From positions 124,001 through 188,000 of the forward strand of contig NZ_LAHL01000009.1 in the NCBI RefSeq assembly GCF_000966195.1: a DNA stretch of 64,000 nucleotides. Reading direction: 5' to 3'. Source of the DNA: Domibacillus robiginosus (GTDB lineage: Bacteria > Bacillota > Bacilli > Bacillales > Domibacillaceae). Positions 35,852 to 43,722 of this stretch are shown one piece after another; within the stretch, counting starts at the first letter, position 1, and every line of letters begins with the position of its first letter. The notes beneath the pieces were generated by a model, which was given only the letters and a program-made list of their open reading frames with translations, did not search any database and had not been told where the DNA came from. Made by a program: the position numbers and the translations under genes.

Positions 35852-36576
35852 GTTTGGTTTCCTCCAGCCGCTACATACAGATCGGCAAAATTTCCTTTTT
35901 GTGAAACAACAATTTCATTTTGCTTCATTAATTCTAAAATGGCTAAAAAACTCACCACAAGCTCGTCCCGTTCGTGAGAATCAAACAAGTCGTCAAACCG
36001 AATCGGCTCTTTGGACAGCCGCAGCTTTTCTTTTAACAGATTCATTCTTTTTTCTACGGAAAGCTCTTCCCGCCGAACGGTAGCCCTTGGCGGAACAGCC
36101 AGCTTTTTCCGACGGGTCATTTTTTGAAAAGCGCCGAGCATATCAAAAAGCGATACATTGAGCGGCCCTTCTTCATTGGACCCAAAAAGCTGATCAGCAG
36201 GAGGCCTTGAAAAAAGCTTGGTTCGTTCTTCTTCAAGCTCGTGCAGCCGGCCGGCCGCTTCTTTATATTTTTTATATTCCATTAACCGGCGGGCCAATTC
36301 CTCTCTTGGATCTTCCTCTTCCACAAAATCTTCTTCTTCCTCCGAATGATCCGGAAGAAGCGAACGGCTTTTCATCGCAATTAATGTGGCGGCCATCACC
36401 AAATATTCACTCGCTACATCAAGCTCGAGCTGCTGCATCGTATTCACGTATAGCAGGTATTGATTGGTGATTTCCGATACAGGAATGTCGTATATATCAA
36501 TTTCAAGCTGCCCAATCAAGTGAAGCAGTAAATCAAGCGGCCCTTCAAAAGAATCAATTTTCACTTTATATTCCAT
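35848..36576 (-). CDS. scpA: Chromosome segregation and condensation protein ScpA
   Basis: Kleisin subunit that bridges the Smc heads. The ATG at 36576 after AGGAGAGC gives 242 residues starting MEYKVKIDSFEGPLDLLLHL, the normal N-terminus; the open frame upstream has no ribosome binding site. The C-terminal winged helix ends VSFLAILELMKQNEIVVSQ. Divergent from ypuF. Confidence 0.95.
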   Translation of the reverse strand: MEYKVKIDSFEGPLDLLLHLIGQLEIDIYDIPVSEITNQYLLYVNTMQQLELDVASEYLVMAATLIAMKSRSLLPDHSEEEEDFVEEEDPREELARRLMEYKKYKEAAGRLHELEEERTKLFSRPPADQLFGSNEEGPLNVSLFDMLGAFQKMTRRKKLAVPPRATVRREELSVEKRMNLLKEKLRLSKEPIRFDDLFDSHERDELVVSFLAILELMKQNEIVVSQKGNFADLYVAAGGNQT

Positions 36577-36721
36577 TGGTTGCTCTCCTGTACTTCTTGC
36601 ATTTTTCATATTCTGTTCCCTGTCGCCGGTCATCAAGGCATCCAAACGGCCGCTATTGAGAAAAAAATTAAATCATGATACGCTTACCTTCAATTCAACC
36701 ACTTGAACTGGGGGAAACCAA

Positions 36722-37237
36722 ATGTATTCATATCCAGTGCCTTACCTTGCTTTTTTGGCACATTTTCATATCGACCGTGATTATTTTGAATGCCACGAGC
36801 TGCTAGAAGAATACTGGAAAAAAACAGATGGCGCGCGTGATTCCGTCTGGGTTGGCCTTATCCAGAGTGCTGTTTTCCTTTATCATTATCGGCGCGGAAA
36901 CAAAGGCGGCGCCATCCGTATGGCCCAAAAATCAATCACCTGCTTTATCCGCCGCCAGGAAGCCCTCAGGGAGCTTGGCATTGATGCAGAGCGCTTTCTT
37001 CTCCTGATTGAGCAGGCGGCAGATGATGTAGAAGCCGGTGTTCCTTTTGAGCCCATCGAGATCCCGATTGCCGATCCACAGCTTCAAAATGAATTTGAGC
37101 AGTTTGCTGCTGCTTTTCAGCCGGAATCCGATGAACAATTTTTAATCAACAAACACAAATTGCGCGACCGCACGGATGTACTAGAAGCCCGCACGGCGGC
37201 CATCGCATTAAAAAAAGCCGGTAAGGTGACGAGATAA
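36722..37237 (+). CDS. ypuF: DUF309 protein YpuF
   Basis: A 171-residue protein whose first half matches the DUF309 helical fold: DRDYFECHELLEEYWK holds the conserved HxxxExxW-type motif, and GLIQSAVFLYHYRRGN follows. The function is not known. Position beside scpA and ribT matches B. subtilis ypuF. The start follows GGGGGAAACCAA. It is convergent with ribT and shares a terminator. Confidence 0.85.
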   Translation: MYSYPVPYLAFLAHFHIDRDYFECHELLEEYWKKTDGARDSVWVGLIQSAVFLYHYRRGNKGGAIRMAQKSITCFIRRQEALRELGIDAERFLLLIEQAADDVEAGVPFEPIEIPIADPQLQNEFEQFAAAFQPESDEQFLINKHKLRDRTDVLEARTAAIALKKAGKVTR

Positions 37238-37256
37238 TCGTCCTTTACCGGCTTTC
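37214..37256. terminator. Bidirectional terminator between ypuF and ribT
   Basis: AAAGCCGGTAA and TTTACCGGCTTT (with GG/CC extension) form a long stem with T on both strands. It overlaps the end of ypuF and the stop codon of ribT. Confidence 0.85.
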
Positions 37257-37598
37257 TTTCGTACACTTTTCAAAAAATCGGTTCGTTGCTTCAGTGGGCG
37301 CAACAGTCCGGTCCGAAAATAATTTTGTTACAGCAATCAGCATTTCCGTTCCAATTCCTTCATCGCGGAAAGATGGATTGACTGCAATGTGCAATATTTC
37401 AGCTCTTGTATCGCTGAGGGCTACCCCTATTACCCCTACAATGTCCTCGTCTTCTCTCCAAAGAAACAACTGTTTGTTGTCGTCTGCTTCATAACTCTCC
37501 ATCGTTTCAGTCAGCGTCCGAAGCTCTTTTTCACGAGGCATATAGGAAAGTAAGCCCATTGCAATTTTTTTAAACGATTTTTTATATCGAATCAGCAT
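37245..37598 (-). CDS. ribT: GNAT-family N-acetyltransferase RibT
   Basis: A 117-residue acetyltransferase, with the acetyl-CoA loop PSFRDEGIGTEML near residues 74-86. In B. subtilis ribT is the last gene of the riboflavin operon and its substrate is uncertain. Here no ribDEABH genes adjoin; the next gene is lysA. The C-terminus is slightly shorter than in B. subtilis. A 6-bp hairpin (AGCAGG/CCTGCT, 37618-37634) lies before the start. Confidence 0.88.
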   Translation of the reverse strand: MLIRYKKSFKKIAMGLLSYMPREKELRTLTETMESYEADDNKQLFLWREDEDIVGVIGVALSDTRAEILHIAVNPSFRDEGIGTEMLIAVTKLFSDRTVAPTEATNRFFEKCTKESR

Positions 37599-37691
37599 TT
37601 AAAATCCCTCTTCAATTAGCAGGATTTACCTGCTTGATATCGCCACGTACATTATCTTACTAAATCTAGAGCTCGTCCGCAAGAGGCGATG

Positions 37692-37778
37692 TTATTGTAC
37701 AATGAAAAACCAGTAGTACAGTCCCCATACCAGTGCAAATAAAGTAAGCAGTATAAGCAGAAGAACATTATTTTTCAT
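37692..37778 (-). CDS. Possible 28-residue membrane peptide after lysA
   Basis: A small frame beginning 13 bases after the lysA stop: MKNN, then one hydrophobic stretch (VLLLILLTLFALVWGLYYWF), ending FIVQ. Basic N-terminus plus a single membrane helix is the plan of many real small membrane proteins. The upstream GGGCC is a weak ribosome binding site. I do not recognise a family. Confidence 0.4.
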   Translation of the reverse strand: MKNNVLLLILLTLFALVWGLYYWFFIVQ

Positions 37779-37791
37779 TTTGATGGCCCAA

Positions 37792-39111
37792 TCAGTTTGT
37801 CTGCGGCAGCCCGAGCGGCAAGTCCAGCTTCACTAAATCATCAAATGTTTCACGGCGTATGACTAGTCTGGCTTCACCATTTTCCGCAAAAACAACGGGC
37901 GGGCGCGGAATGCGGTTGTAGTTATTCGCCATAGAATAGCCATATGCCCCTGTGCAGAACATCGCAAGCAAATCTCCTGCCTGTGCTTTTGGAAGCGGCA
38001 GGTCCCAGATGAGCATGTCGCCTGATTCACAGCATTTTCCGGCAATCGAAACCGTTTCTTCAACTGGGTCATTTACCCGATTTGCGAGCACCGCTTCGTA
38101 TTTTGCTTCATACAAAGCAGGACGGATGTTGTCACTCATGCCGCCGTCTACAGCCAAATATTTACGCACATTTGGCACATCCTTCACGGAACCTGTTTCA
38201 TAAATGGTCACACCCGCGTCTCCGACAAGAGAACGTCCCGGTTCAATCCAAATTTCAGGCATGCTCATGCCGTATTTTTTCGTTTCACTTTGTACTTTGC
38301 TGATGATTTCTTCGACATAAGCGGCAGGCTTAAGCGGATCATCTTCCGCTGTATAGCGGATACCAAAGCCCCCGCCCAGGTTCAGCACTTTTGCTTCAAA
38401 GCCTAGGCGATGGTGCCAATCAGCCAATTTTCCGATAATTTTCTCAGCAGCTAAAACAAAGCCGGTTGTTTCAAAAATCTGCGATCCAATATGACAATGA
38501 AGGCCGAGCACACGGACAAATGTTTGTTCTCTTGCTTGCTCCAGCGCTCTTTCTGCTTGCCCATTATTTAAATCAAATCCAAATTTCGAATCTTCCTGAC
38601 CCGTTAAAATGTAATCATGTGTATGAGCTTCAATACCCGGTGTAATGCGAAGCAAAATATCCATTACCTGACCGCGTGCTTCACTGATCTCACTGATAAG
38701 CTTCAATTCATGGAAGTTGTCAACCACGATACAGCCAATTTTTGCTTCAAAAGCCATTTCAATTTCTTCACGGCTTTTGTTATTTCCATGAAAATGGATC
38801 CGCTCTACAGGAAAGCCGGCTTTTTGAGCTGTATACAATTCTCCGCCTGATACAACATCCAGAGAAAGTCCTTCCTGCTCAGCCAGCTGCATCATCGCTA
38901 CCGATGCAAAAGCTTTGCTTGCATACGCTACTTGTGCCGTAACCCCTAATTGATCAAATGTTTGTTTAAATCCTCTCGCGCGCTCACGGATAAGTGCCAC
39001 GTCATATAAATAAAGCGGCGTGCCAAATTGAGCGGCTGCTTCTACTACGTCCACGCCGCCAATCTCTAAATGTCCGCGGTCGTTCACAGCTGCTGTCCCA
39101 TATGTGTGCAT
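37792..39111 (-). CDS. lysA: Diaminopimelate decarboxylase
   Basis: PLP-dependent enzyme for the last step of lysine synthesis. The 439 residues have the PLP lysine in AYASKAFAS near residue 66, the glycine-rich phosphate site LNLGGGFGIRY and the C-terminal ESGDMLIW segment that contributes the CESGD active-site motif. It follows spoVAF, as in B. subtilis, but has its own promoter in the gap. Confidence 0.96.
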   Translation of the reverse strand: MHTYGTAAVNDRGHLEIGGVDVVEAAAQFGTPLYLYDVALIRERARGFKQTFDQLGVTAQVAYASKAFASVAMMQLAEQEGLSLDVVSGGELYTAQKAGFPVERIHFHGNNKSREEIEMAFEAKIGCIVVDNFHELKLISEISEARGQVMDILLRITPGIEAHTHDYILTGQEDSKFGFDLNNGQAERALEQAREQTFVRVLGLHCHIGSQIFETTGFVLAAEKIIGKLADWHHRLGFEAKVLNLGGGFGIRYTAEDDPLKPAAYVEEIISKVQSETKKYGMSMPEIWIEPGRSLVGDAGVTIYETGSVKDVPNVRKYLAVDGGMSDNIRPALYEAKYEAVLANRVNDPVEETVSIAGKCCESGDMLIWDLPLPKAQAGDLLAMFCTGAYGYSMANNYNRIPRPPVVFAENGEARLVIRRETFDDLVKLDLPLGLPQTN

Positions 39112-39140
39112 GTGTATTATCGCCCCGTTCTATTGTCTTT

Positions 39141-39158
39141 ATGCCGTTTAACCGGCAT
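39141..39158 (-). other. Hairpin in the lysA leader
   Basis: ATGCCG and CGGCAT pair around a six-base loop between the lysA promoter and start codon. No T run follows. Confidence 0.4.
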
Positions 39159-39165
39159 GAGAATA

Positions 39166-39199
39166 AATGTACTATATCATACATTTACCCCCTGCTCAA
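39166..39199 (-). promoter_or_regulatory. lysA promoter with an overlapping dyad
   Basis: On the minus strand TTGAGC (39194-39199), 17 bases, then TATAGT (39171-39176). A dyad AATGTA/TACATT (39166-39171 with 39180-39185) encloses the -10, a position where a repressor could block polymerase. Confidence 0.6.
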
Positions 39200-39217
39200 T
39201 ATACGAAATATTGCCGG

Positions 39218-40639
39218 TCAGGAAGACTTGGTTCGGTTGATTTGGGGGATACCCGTTTGCTCAGGCGCCTGTCTTCTAATTAAGATGGTCCAAAGCGACG
39301 ATGCATCAAAGGGAATAAGCGGCCACAGATAGGGCGCGCCAAATGGCTTTAAACGAACGAGATATAAAAATACAAGCATAATGGATATGACAAATCCGAC
39401 CGGGCCAAACAGCGCGGTTCCCGCCAGTATAAACAGGCGTGTAAGTTTATTGGCGAGTCCTAATTCATAACTTGGCGTCGAAAAAGTACCGATCGCAGCA
39501 AGAGCAGTATATAAAATCACTTCCGGCACAAAAAGCCCCGTATCAATCGCCATTTGCCCGATTAATACAGCAGCGACAAGTCCCATAGCGGTCGAAAGCG
39601 GCTGTGGTGTATGAATAGCCGCGACGCGCAGCCACTCGATGCCGAGATCGGCGATGAAAATTTGCACAGCAAGCGGAATTTCTGTTTCTTCACGGGGACC
39701 GATAAATGCGAGTGATTGGGGAAGCATGTCAGGATAAGCGGCAAACAAATACCAGAGCGGCAGCAAAAAGATGGACATCCATAAACCGACAAAGCGAAGC
39801 AGGCGGATAAATGTACCGGCTGCCGGAAGCTGTCTGTATTCTTCTGCGTGCTGCATATGCTGCAGGAAAGTAGCCGGCATAATCATGACTGCTGGTGATG
39901 TATCGGTATAAAGAAGAACATGCCCTTCGATTAAATGGGCAGCGGCAATATCCGCACGCTCTGTGTACCGAACAAGCGGATAGGGATTGTAGTGCTGTTT
40001 AATTAAAAATTCTTCTACGGTTTTATCTGCCATTGGAAGACCGGCCGTTTTAATAGAAGAGATTTCTTTTTTGATTCGTTCGACCAGCTCTTGAGAAGCT
40101 ACTCCGTCCATATAGCCGACAGCAAGGTCCATTTGCGAAACACTGCCTGCTCTCATGATCTCAAAACGAAGCCGTCCGTCACGGATTCTTCTGCGCGTTA
40201 AAGCTGTATTGACAATAATATTTTCAACAAAGCCGTCGCGGGATCCGCGTACCACTTTTTCTGTATCCGGCTCAGCCGGCTGCCGCCCCGGGTAACTTCT
40301 TACGTCGACAATAAAAGCTGTTCCCGGTACAGCAATAACGATAAGCCCGGACATCACAGCGGCCGGCAGTTTTGAAGGATCCGCCACTTCCTCGACTGCC
40401 TGATGAACAAGGTGTTCCTTCACAAGAGTGGCAGGTGTTTTCCCTTCTGTCTTTTCAAGCGGAAGAAAGGATTCCATGATTTCAATAATAAATCTGGTTT
40501 CACAAAGCCCATTAATAAAGTAAATGTGAAGCGGCTCTCCGGCAACTGTCAGCCGTCTTACACCAGTGTCAAAGCTTTTGCCGATTCCCGCTTCTTTTGT
40601 TAAATACGCATCCAATTTTTCTGGCGTCATGATGTTCAT
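39218..40639 (-). CDS. spoVAF: Stage V sporulation protein AF (GerA family)
   Basis: A 473-residue membrane protein related to germinant receptor A subunits: a hydrophilic N-terminal half with PGRQPAEPDTEKVVRGSRDGFVEN, then about five helices (residues 270-445) with the GerA-type segment around ETEIPLAVQIFIADLGIEWLR. It is the last gene of the spoVA operon. Here it follows spoVAB by 15 bp, although four genes separate them in B. subtilis. It is expressed in the forespore. Confidence 0.93.
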   Translation of the reverse strand: MNIMTPEKLDAYLTKEAGIGKSFDTGVRRLTVAGEPLHIYFINGLCETRFIIEIMESFLPLEKTEGKTPATLVKEHLVHQAVEEVADPSKLPAAVMSGLIVIAVPGTAFIVDVRSYPGRQPAEPDTEKVVRGSRDGFVENIIVNTALTRRRIRDGRLRFEIMRAGSVSQMDLAVGYMDGVASQELVERIKKEISSIKTAGLPMADKTVEEFLIKQHYNPYPLVRYTERADIAAAHLIEGHVLLYTDTSPAVMIMPATFLQHMQHAEEYRQLPAAGTFIRLLRFVGLWMSIFLLPLWYLFAAYPDMLPQSLAFIGPREETEIPLAVQIFIADLGIEWLRVAAIHTPQPLSTAMGLVAAVLIGQMAIDTGLFVPEVILYTALAAIGTFSTPSYELGLANKLTRLFILAGTALFGPVGFVISIMLVFLYLVRLKPFGAPYLWPLIPFDASSLWTILIRRQAPEQTGIPQINRTKSS

Positions 40640-40654
40640 CTTGCTGCCTCCCTT

Positions 40655-41071
40655 TTACATCGGTGAAAAAAAAATCCATTGAATGAGTGAGCCGGTTATT
40701 TTGCCGAGCGCAACCGCCATCATCAGCATGTTAATCTCTGTGAAAACACCTACTCGTCTGGCCAGTATTGGAAACACATTCAGTACTTCTGTCAGGGCAG
40801 CCGCGCCCATGCCGATAAACAAGCCGCTGAATAAACCGATAAAAGCAGTTGTAACAGATGGCCAGTGAAAATGCGTATTAAAAATATGCAGAAGTGTTCC
40901 AGTCAGTACACCAAGCACTAGCGAAAGCTCATACAGGTGAATATACGGCTGTGTTTTCGTAGCTGACATCAGTCTAGGGATCACGCCCAGGACTGAAATA
41001 AACGCCACATATCCGGCACCTGTAGCCAATCCGCCTGATAGCCCTAAAAACACGACAAAAAGCGTCATCAT
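40655..41071 (-). CDS. spoVAB: Stage V sporulation protein AB
   Basis: A 138-residue protein with about four membrane helices. The segments GAGYVAFISVLGVIPRLM and MGAAALTEVLNVFPILARR match SpoVAB. The start ATG at 41071 is one base after the spoVAA stop, so the two are coupled. SpoVA proteins move Ca-dipicolinate into and out of the forespore. The channel genes proper (spoVAC, AD, AEb) do not follow here. Confidence 0.92.
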   Translation of the reverse strand: MMTLFVVFLGLSGGLATGAGYVAFISVLGVIPRLMSATKTQPYIHLYELSLVLGVLTGTLLHIFNTHFHWPSVTTAFIGLFSGLFIGMGAAALTEVLNVFPILARRVGVFTEINMLMMAVALGKITGSLIQWIFFSPM

Positions 41072-41072
41072 G

Positions 41073-41669
41073 CTAAGGCTTTTCCTTTTCGTTGGCTGCC
41101 AGATACGCATTGATATCTTCCTCGTACTTGAACATTTCTAAATCAAGCGGTCCCGGCTCTTCATTGAGCCTTTTTTGCCAGAGCCGATTAAAAAATAAAA
41201 TCATACCAAGCCCAAGCCCTATCGAATAAGGGATTTGCAGGATAAGCGGGTTTTCATTTTTAATACCTGTTATTTTTTCGTATAAAAGCGCATGCACTTT
41301 CTGCATGGATACATCCTCGTGAAAATTCATAATCGTCAGGGCAGCCCCTGTAAACAGCACAATCCACACAAAAGCTATTTTCCACAGTGGAGCCCGTACA
41401 CTGACCGGCTGAAGACTGACAATCGTTTCGGTTTCACCGGTGATCACTGTTTGTGCGTCTGGAAAAACGGTTTTTAACGCTTTAATCACATCCAAAATCG
41501 TTACAATCACCACGTTGCCTGAAGATGGCTTCGCTGTTTTCACGATGAGCTTCTCTAAGATGGGTTTTGCGTCCTCGTCCACTTCCGCTTCGGCCACATC
41601 AAAAAAAGAAATGCGCCGTTCGTCGAGGCGAACATGGCGCTTTAAGGTGATGTATACGATTTGACTCAT
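41073..41669 (-). CDS. spoVAA: Stage V sporulation protein AA
   Basis: First gene of the spoVA operon, 198 residues: two small soluble domains followed by two helices. MNFHEDVSMQKVHALLYEKITG and LQIPYSIGLGLGMILFFNR are close to the B. subtilis protein. The ATG at 41669 follows GGAGGTG by six bases. A forespore promoter overlaps the end of sigF, 31 bp upstream. Confidence 0.93.
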   Translation of the reverse strand: MSQIVYITLKRHVRLDERRISFFDVAEAEVDEDAKPILEKLIVKTAKPSSGNVVIVTILDVIKALKTVFPDAQTVITGETETIVSLQPVSVRAPLWKIAFVWIVLFTGAALTIMNFHEDVSMQKVHALLYEKITGIKNENPLILQIPYSIGLGLGMILFFNRLWQKRLNEEPGPLDLEMFKYEEDINAYLAANEKEKP

Positions 41670-41692
41670 AGCAAGCACCTCCGCTTTTTACG

Positions 41693-41722
41693 AAGTTTCC
41701 CCGTGCTGACTATGTTTTATTC
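41693..41722 (-). promoter_or_regulatory. Probable forespore (sigma F/G) promoter of spoVA
   Basis: On the minus strand GAATA (41718-41722), 15 bases, then GGGGAAACTT (41693-41702), an exact fit to the sigma F -10 pattern GGnnAnAnTw. The -35 lies in the last codons of sigF. It would let spoVA be expressed separately from spoIIA. Confidence 0.55.
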
Positions 41723-42447
41723 ATATCTGACCGCAGGCTTTTAATAATCTGCTTTTCAAGCCTTGAGACTTGAACTTGCGAAATTCCAAGCCTGCTTGCC
41801 GTTTCTGACTGCGTACAATCTTTGAAAAACCGGAGAAATACAATCAGCTGTTCGCGCTCTGGCAGTTTTTCAACCGCTTCTTTTACGACCAGTGACTCAA
41901 ACCACTTGGCTTCTGGTGCCGCAAGCTGATCAAGCAGTGTAATAGGCTCTCCTTCATTTTCATAAACGGTTTCGTGAATAGACGCCGGACGCCGTGAGGA
42001 TTCCTGGGCCATCATAGCTTCCTCCATCGATATGCCAAGCTTTCCGGCCAGCTCCTGTACAGTCGGAGGGCGGCCGCTTTCTGCAATAAACGTTTCCCGC
42101 TCGCGCCTCATTTTTCCTGCCGTTTCCTTTAAGCGCCTGCTTACCTTTACTTCCCCATCATCACGCAAAAACCGCTGGATTTCACCGATAATCATCGGCA
42201 CCGCGTACGTGGAAAATTTGACGTTATAAGAAAGGTCAAATTTATCAATACATTTAATTAAACCAATACAGCCGATTTGAAATAAATCTTCTGACTCATG
42301 ACCACGATTTAAAAATCGATGCACCACTGACCAGACGAGCCGTGTATTCCACTCCACCAGTTTATTGCGTGCATCTACATCGCCCGCCTGACTTTGTCGG
42401 ATCAGCTCTTTAACTTCGCCATCGGATAACTGCACGGCCTGCTTCAT
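41710..42447 (-). CDS. sigF: Forespore RNA polymerase sigma factor F
   Basis: First forespore-specific sigma factor, held inactive by SpoIIAB until septation. The 245 residues contain region 2 (DLFQIGCIGLIKCIDKFDLSYNVKFSTYAVPMI, core FSTYAVPMIIGEI), region 3, and a region 4.2 helix-turn-helix (SETASRLGISQVQVSRLEKQ). Third gene of spoIIAA-spoIIAB-sigF, 18 bp after spoIIAB. Confidence 0.97.
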   Translation of the reverse strand: MKQAVQLSDGEVKELIRQSQAGDVDARNKLVEWNTRLVWSVVHRFLNRGHESEDLFQIGCIGLIKCIDKFDLSYNVKFSTYAVPMIIGEIQRFLRDDGEVKVSRRLKETAGKMRRERETFIAESGRPPTVQELAGKLGISMEEAMMAQESSRRPASIHETVYENEGEPITLLDQLAAPEAKWFESLVVKEAVEKLPEREQLIVFLRFFKDCTQSETASRLGISQVQVSRLEKQIIKSLRSDMNKT

Positions 42448-42465
42448 TGGACATCCGCTCTTTCC

Positions 42466-42906
42466 TTATACACAGTTAACACGCTTTCCCGCCAGCCGTT
42501 TTTTAAAGCGAACAACCGTGCCTGCAGAAGTGCTGGACTCAACCTCCAAAAAGTCAGTAAAATGCTCCATAATTGTAAATCCCATACCGGCTCTTTCCAT
42601 TTCCGGTTTTGTTGTGAAAAGAGGCTCTTTCGCTTCTTCGATATTTCCGATCCCACGCCCTTCGTCGCGGATAATCACGTCAATTTCTCCATCCTCAATG
42701 GTGGCGCTAATATAAACAATTCCCGCTGGATTACTGTCATATCCGTGAATGATGGCATTGGTTACTGCTTCTGAAACAGCTGTTTTTAATTCGGCTAAAT
42801 CGTCTACGGTAGGATTGAGCTTGGCTGCAAACGAAGCAACCGCTACTCGCGAAAATGCTTCATTTTCTCCAAGTGCGTTAAATGAGATCGTCATTGTGTT
42901 TTGCAT
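42466..42906 (-). CDS. spoIIAB: Anti-sigma F factor and serine kinase SpoIIAB
   Basis: GHKL-fold protein that binds and inhibits sigma F and phosphorylates SpoIIAA. The N-box ELKTAVSEAVTNAIIHGY (near residue 50), the G1 box RDEGRGI and the G2 box GMGFTIME are all present in 146 residues. Its start overlaps the 3' end of spoIIAA by 16 bases and follows GGAGGAATC, so translation is coupled. Confidence 0.97.
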   Translation of the reverse strand: MQNTMTISFNALGENEAFSRVAVASFAAKLNPTVDDLAELKTAVSEAVTNAIIHGYDSNPAGIVYISATIEDGEIDVIIRDEGRGIGNIEEAKEPLFTTKPEMERAGMGFTIMEHFTDFLEVESSTSAGTVVRFKKRLAGKRVNCV

Positions 42907-43253
42907 GAAGATTCCTCCAATCTCTCCAGTGCTTCTTCTTCTGTTTGATCTACATACATAATTTTAAACAGCCCTGAAAGCTGAAACAGGCGTTTCACCT
43001 GTGTATTTAATCCACAAACCGTTACACTCCCGCCCATTTCATTTACCTGACGATAGCGCCCTAGAATCACCCCTAGGCCCGAACTATCCATGAAAGGCAG
43101 ACCCGATAAATTCCAGACCAGATGCTGCGTTTGATTCTTGTCTATCTGCTGCTCCGTAAATTCCTTTACCTGCTCGGAATAATAGTGATCGAGTTCTCCT
43201 GTTAACCGAATAATGAGAACCTTTCCTTTCGCTTCTGCTTTCATGGTCACCAT
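42891..43253 (-). CDS. spoIIAA: Anti-anti-sigma factor SpoIIAA
   Basis: STAS-domain protein; when dephosphorylated by SpoIIE it frees sigma F from SpoIIAB. The phosphorylated serine is Ser57 or Ser58 in MDSSGLGV. The ATG at 43253 lies seven bases after GGAGGA; an ATG at 43259 is on top of that site. It opens the spoIIA operon behind a sigma H promoter and a Spo0A box. In B. subtilis dacF precedes it, here that gene is absent. Confidence 0.96.
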   Translation of the reverse strand: MVTMKAEAKGKVLIIRLTGELDHYYSEQVKEFTEQQIDKNQTQHLVWNLSGLPFMDSSGLGVILGRYRQVNEMGGSVTVCGLNTQVKRLFQLSGLFKIMYVDQTEEEALERLEESSCKTQ

Positions 43254-43285
43254 TGTCATTCCTCCTTTACATGCTGATACGTTAC

Positions 43286-43313
43286 ATTCTTCCTTGAAGA
43301 GCCGTTTTCCTCC
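43286..43313 (-). promoter_or_regulatory. Sigma H promoter of spoIIA
   Basis: On the minus strand GGAGGAAAA (43305-43313), 12 bases, then GAAGAAT (43286-43292). Both elements match the sigma H consensus (RnAGGAwww and RnnGAAT). This is the promoter type that drives spoIIA in B. subtilis. Confidence 0.8.
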
Positions 43314-43343
43314 CCTTTGCCAAAACTAGAAAAAAGCTCCCGA

Positions 43344-43354
43344 TTTTCGACAAA
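43344..43354 (-). promoter_or_regulatory. Spo0A box upstream of spoIIA
   Basis: TTTGTCGAAAA on the minus strand contains the perfect 0A core TGTCGAA, 30 bases upstream of the sigma H -35. Phosphorylated Spo0A activates spoIIA in B. subtilis. The box shares its T run with the distal pdp terminator. Confidence 0.8.
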
Positions 43355-43380
43355 AAAAAGGACTGATATTTGTCAGTCCC
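43352..43380 (-). terminator. pdp terminator, distal copy at repeat C
   Basis: GGACTGA and TCAGTCC (43360-43366 with 43373-43379) form a stem followed by eight T on the minus strand. It also repeats the last two codons and stop of pdp (AGGGACTGA). Its T tract merges with the Spo0A box. Confidence 0.85.
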
Positions 43381-43699
43381 TAGTGTTGAAAAACAAAGAA
43401 GTCAAGAAGAAATTTGGTTTTCAAAAAGTTTATGTGGTCTGTTTCTTTTTTAGCTTGCCCAAAAGCCTTCCCTTTTGAAAAATAGCGTCAGTGGGCTGCA
43501 GACTGGCGGCTCCGCTAACAGCAGAGGCGGAGACGATCTCACCGCCTGCCCCCTTAGAAAGCGGAGCCTCGCGAATGCCGCCCTTTCTATGCTTCGGCTA
43601 AGAGCGGTTACACATAAGGGATCAAGCTAGAGCGAAAATGTCCATAAACAGTCCGATTTCGAAGATGATTTAGCTGAACAACATTATATTTCAACAGAA
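43381..43699 (-). repeat. Interspersed MITE-like repeat, copy C
   Basis: A 319-bp copy in the opposite orientation to A and B. On the minus strand it starts TTCTGTTGAAATATAATGTT and ends TTTGTTTTTCAACACTA. It keeps the CTCTTAGCCGAAGCATAGAAA-type left block and the CCACTGACGCTATTTTTCAA right block. It lacks the central GGGACGAGCGG segment. Copies of the pdp terminator flank it. Confidence 0.82.
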
Positions 43700-43722
43700 G
43701 GGAGCTGACATTTGTCAGTCCC
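43700..43722 (-). terminator. pdp terminator, proximal copy at repeat C
   Basis: A 9-bp stem with one bulged base overlapping the pdp stop codon. On the minus strand it lacks the T tract and runs into the repeat end. Compared with the distal hairpin, one insertion and one substitution separate the 22-23 shared bases. Confidence 0.8.
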
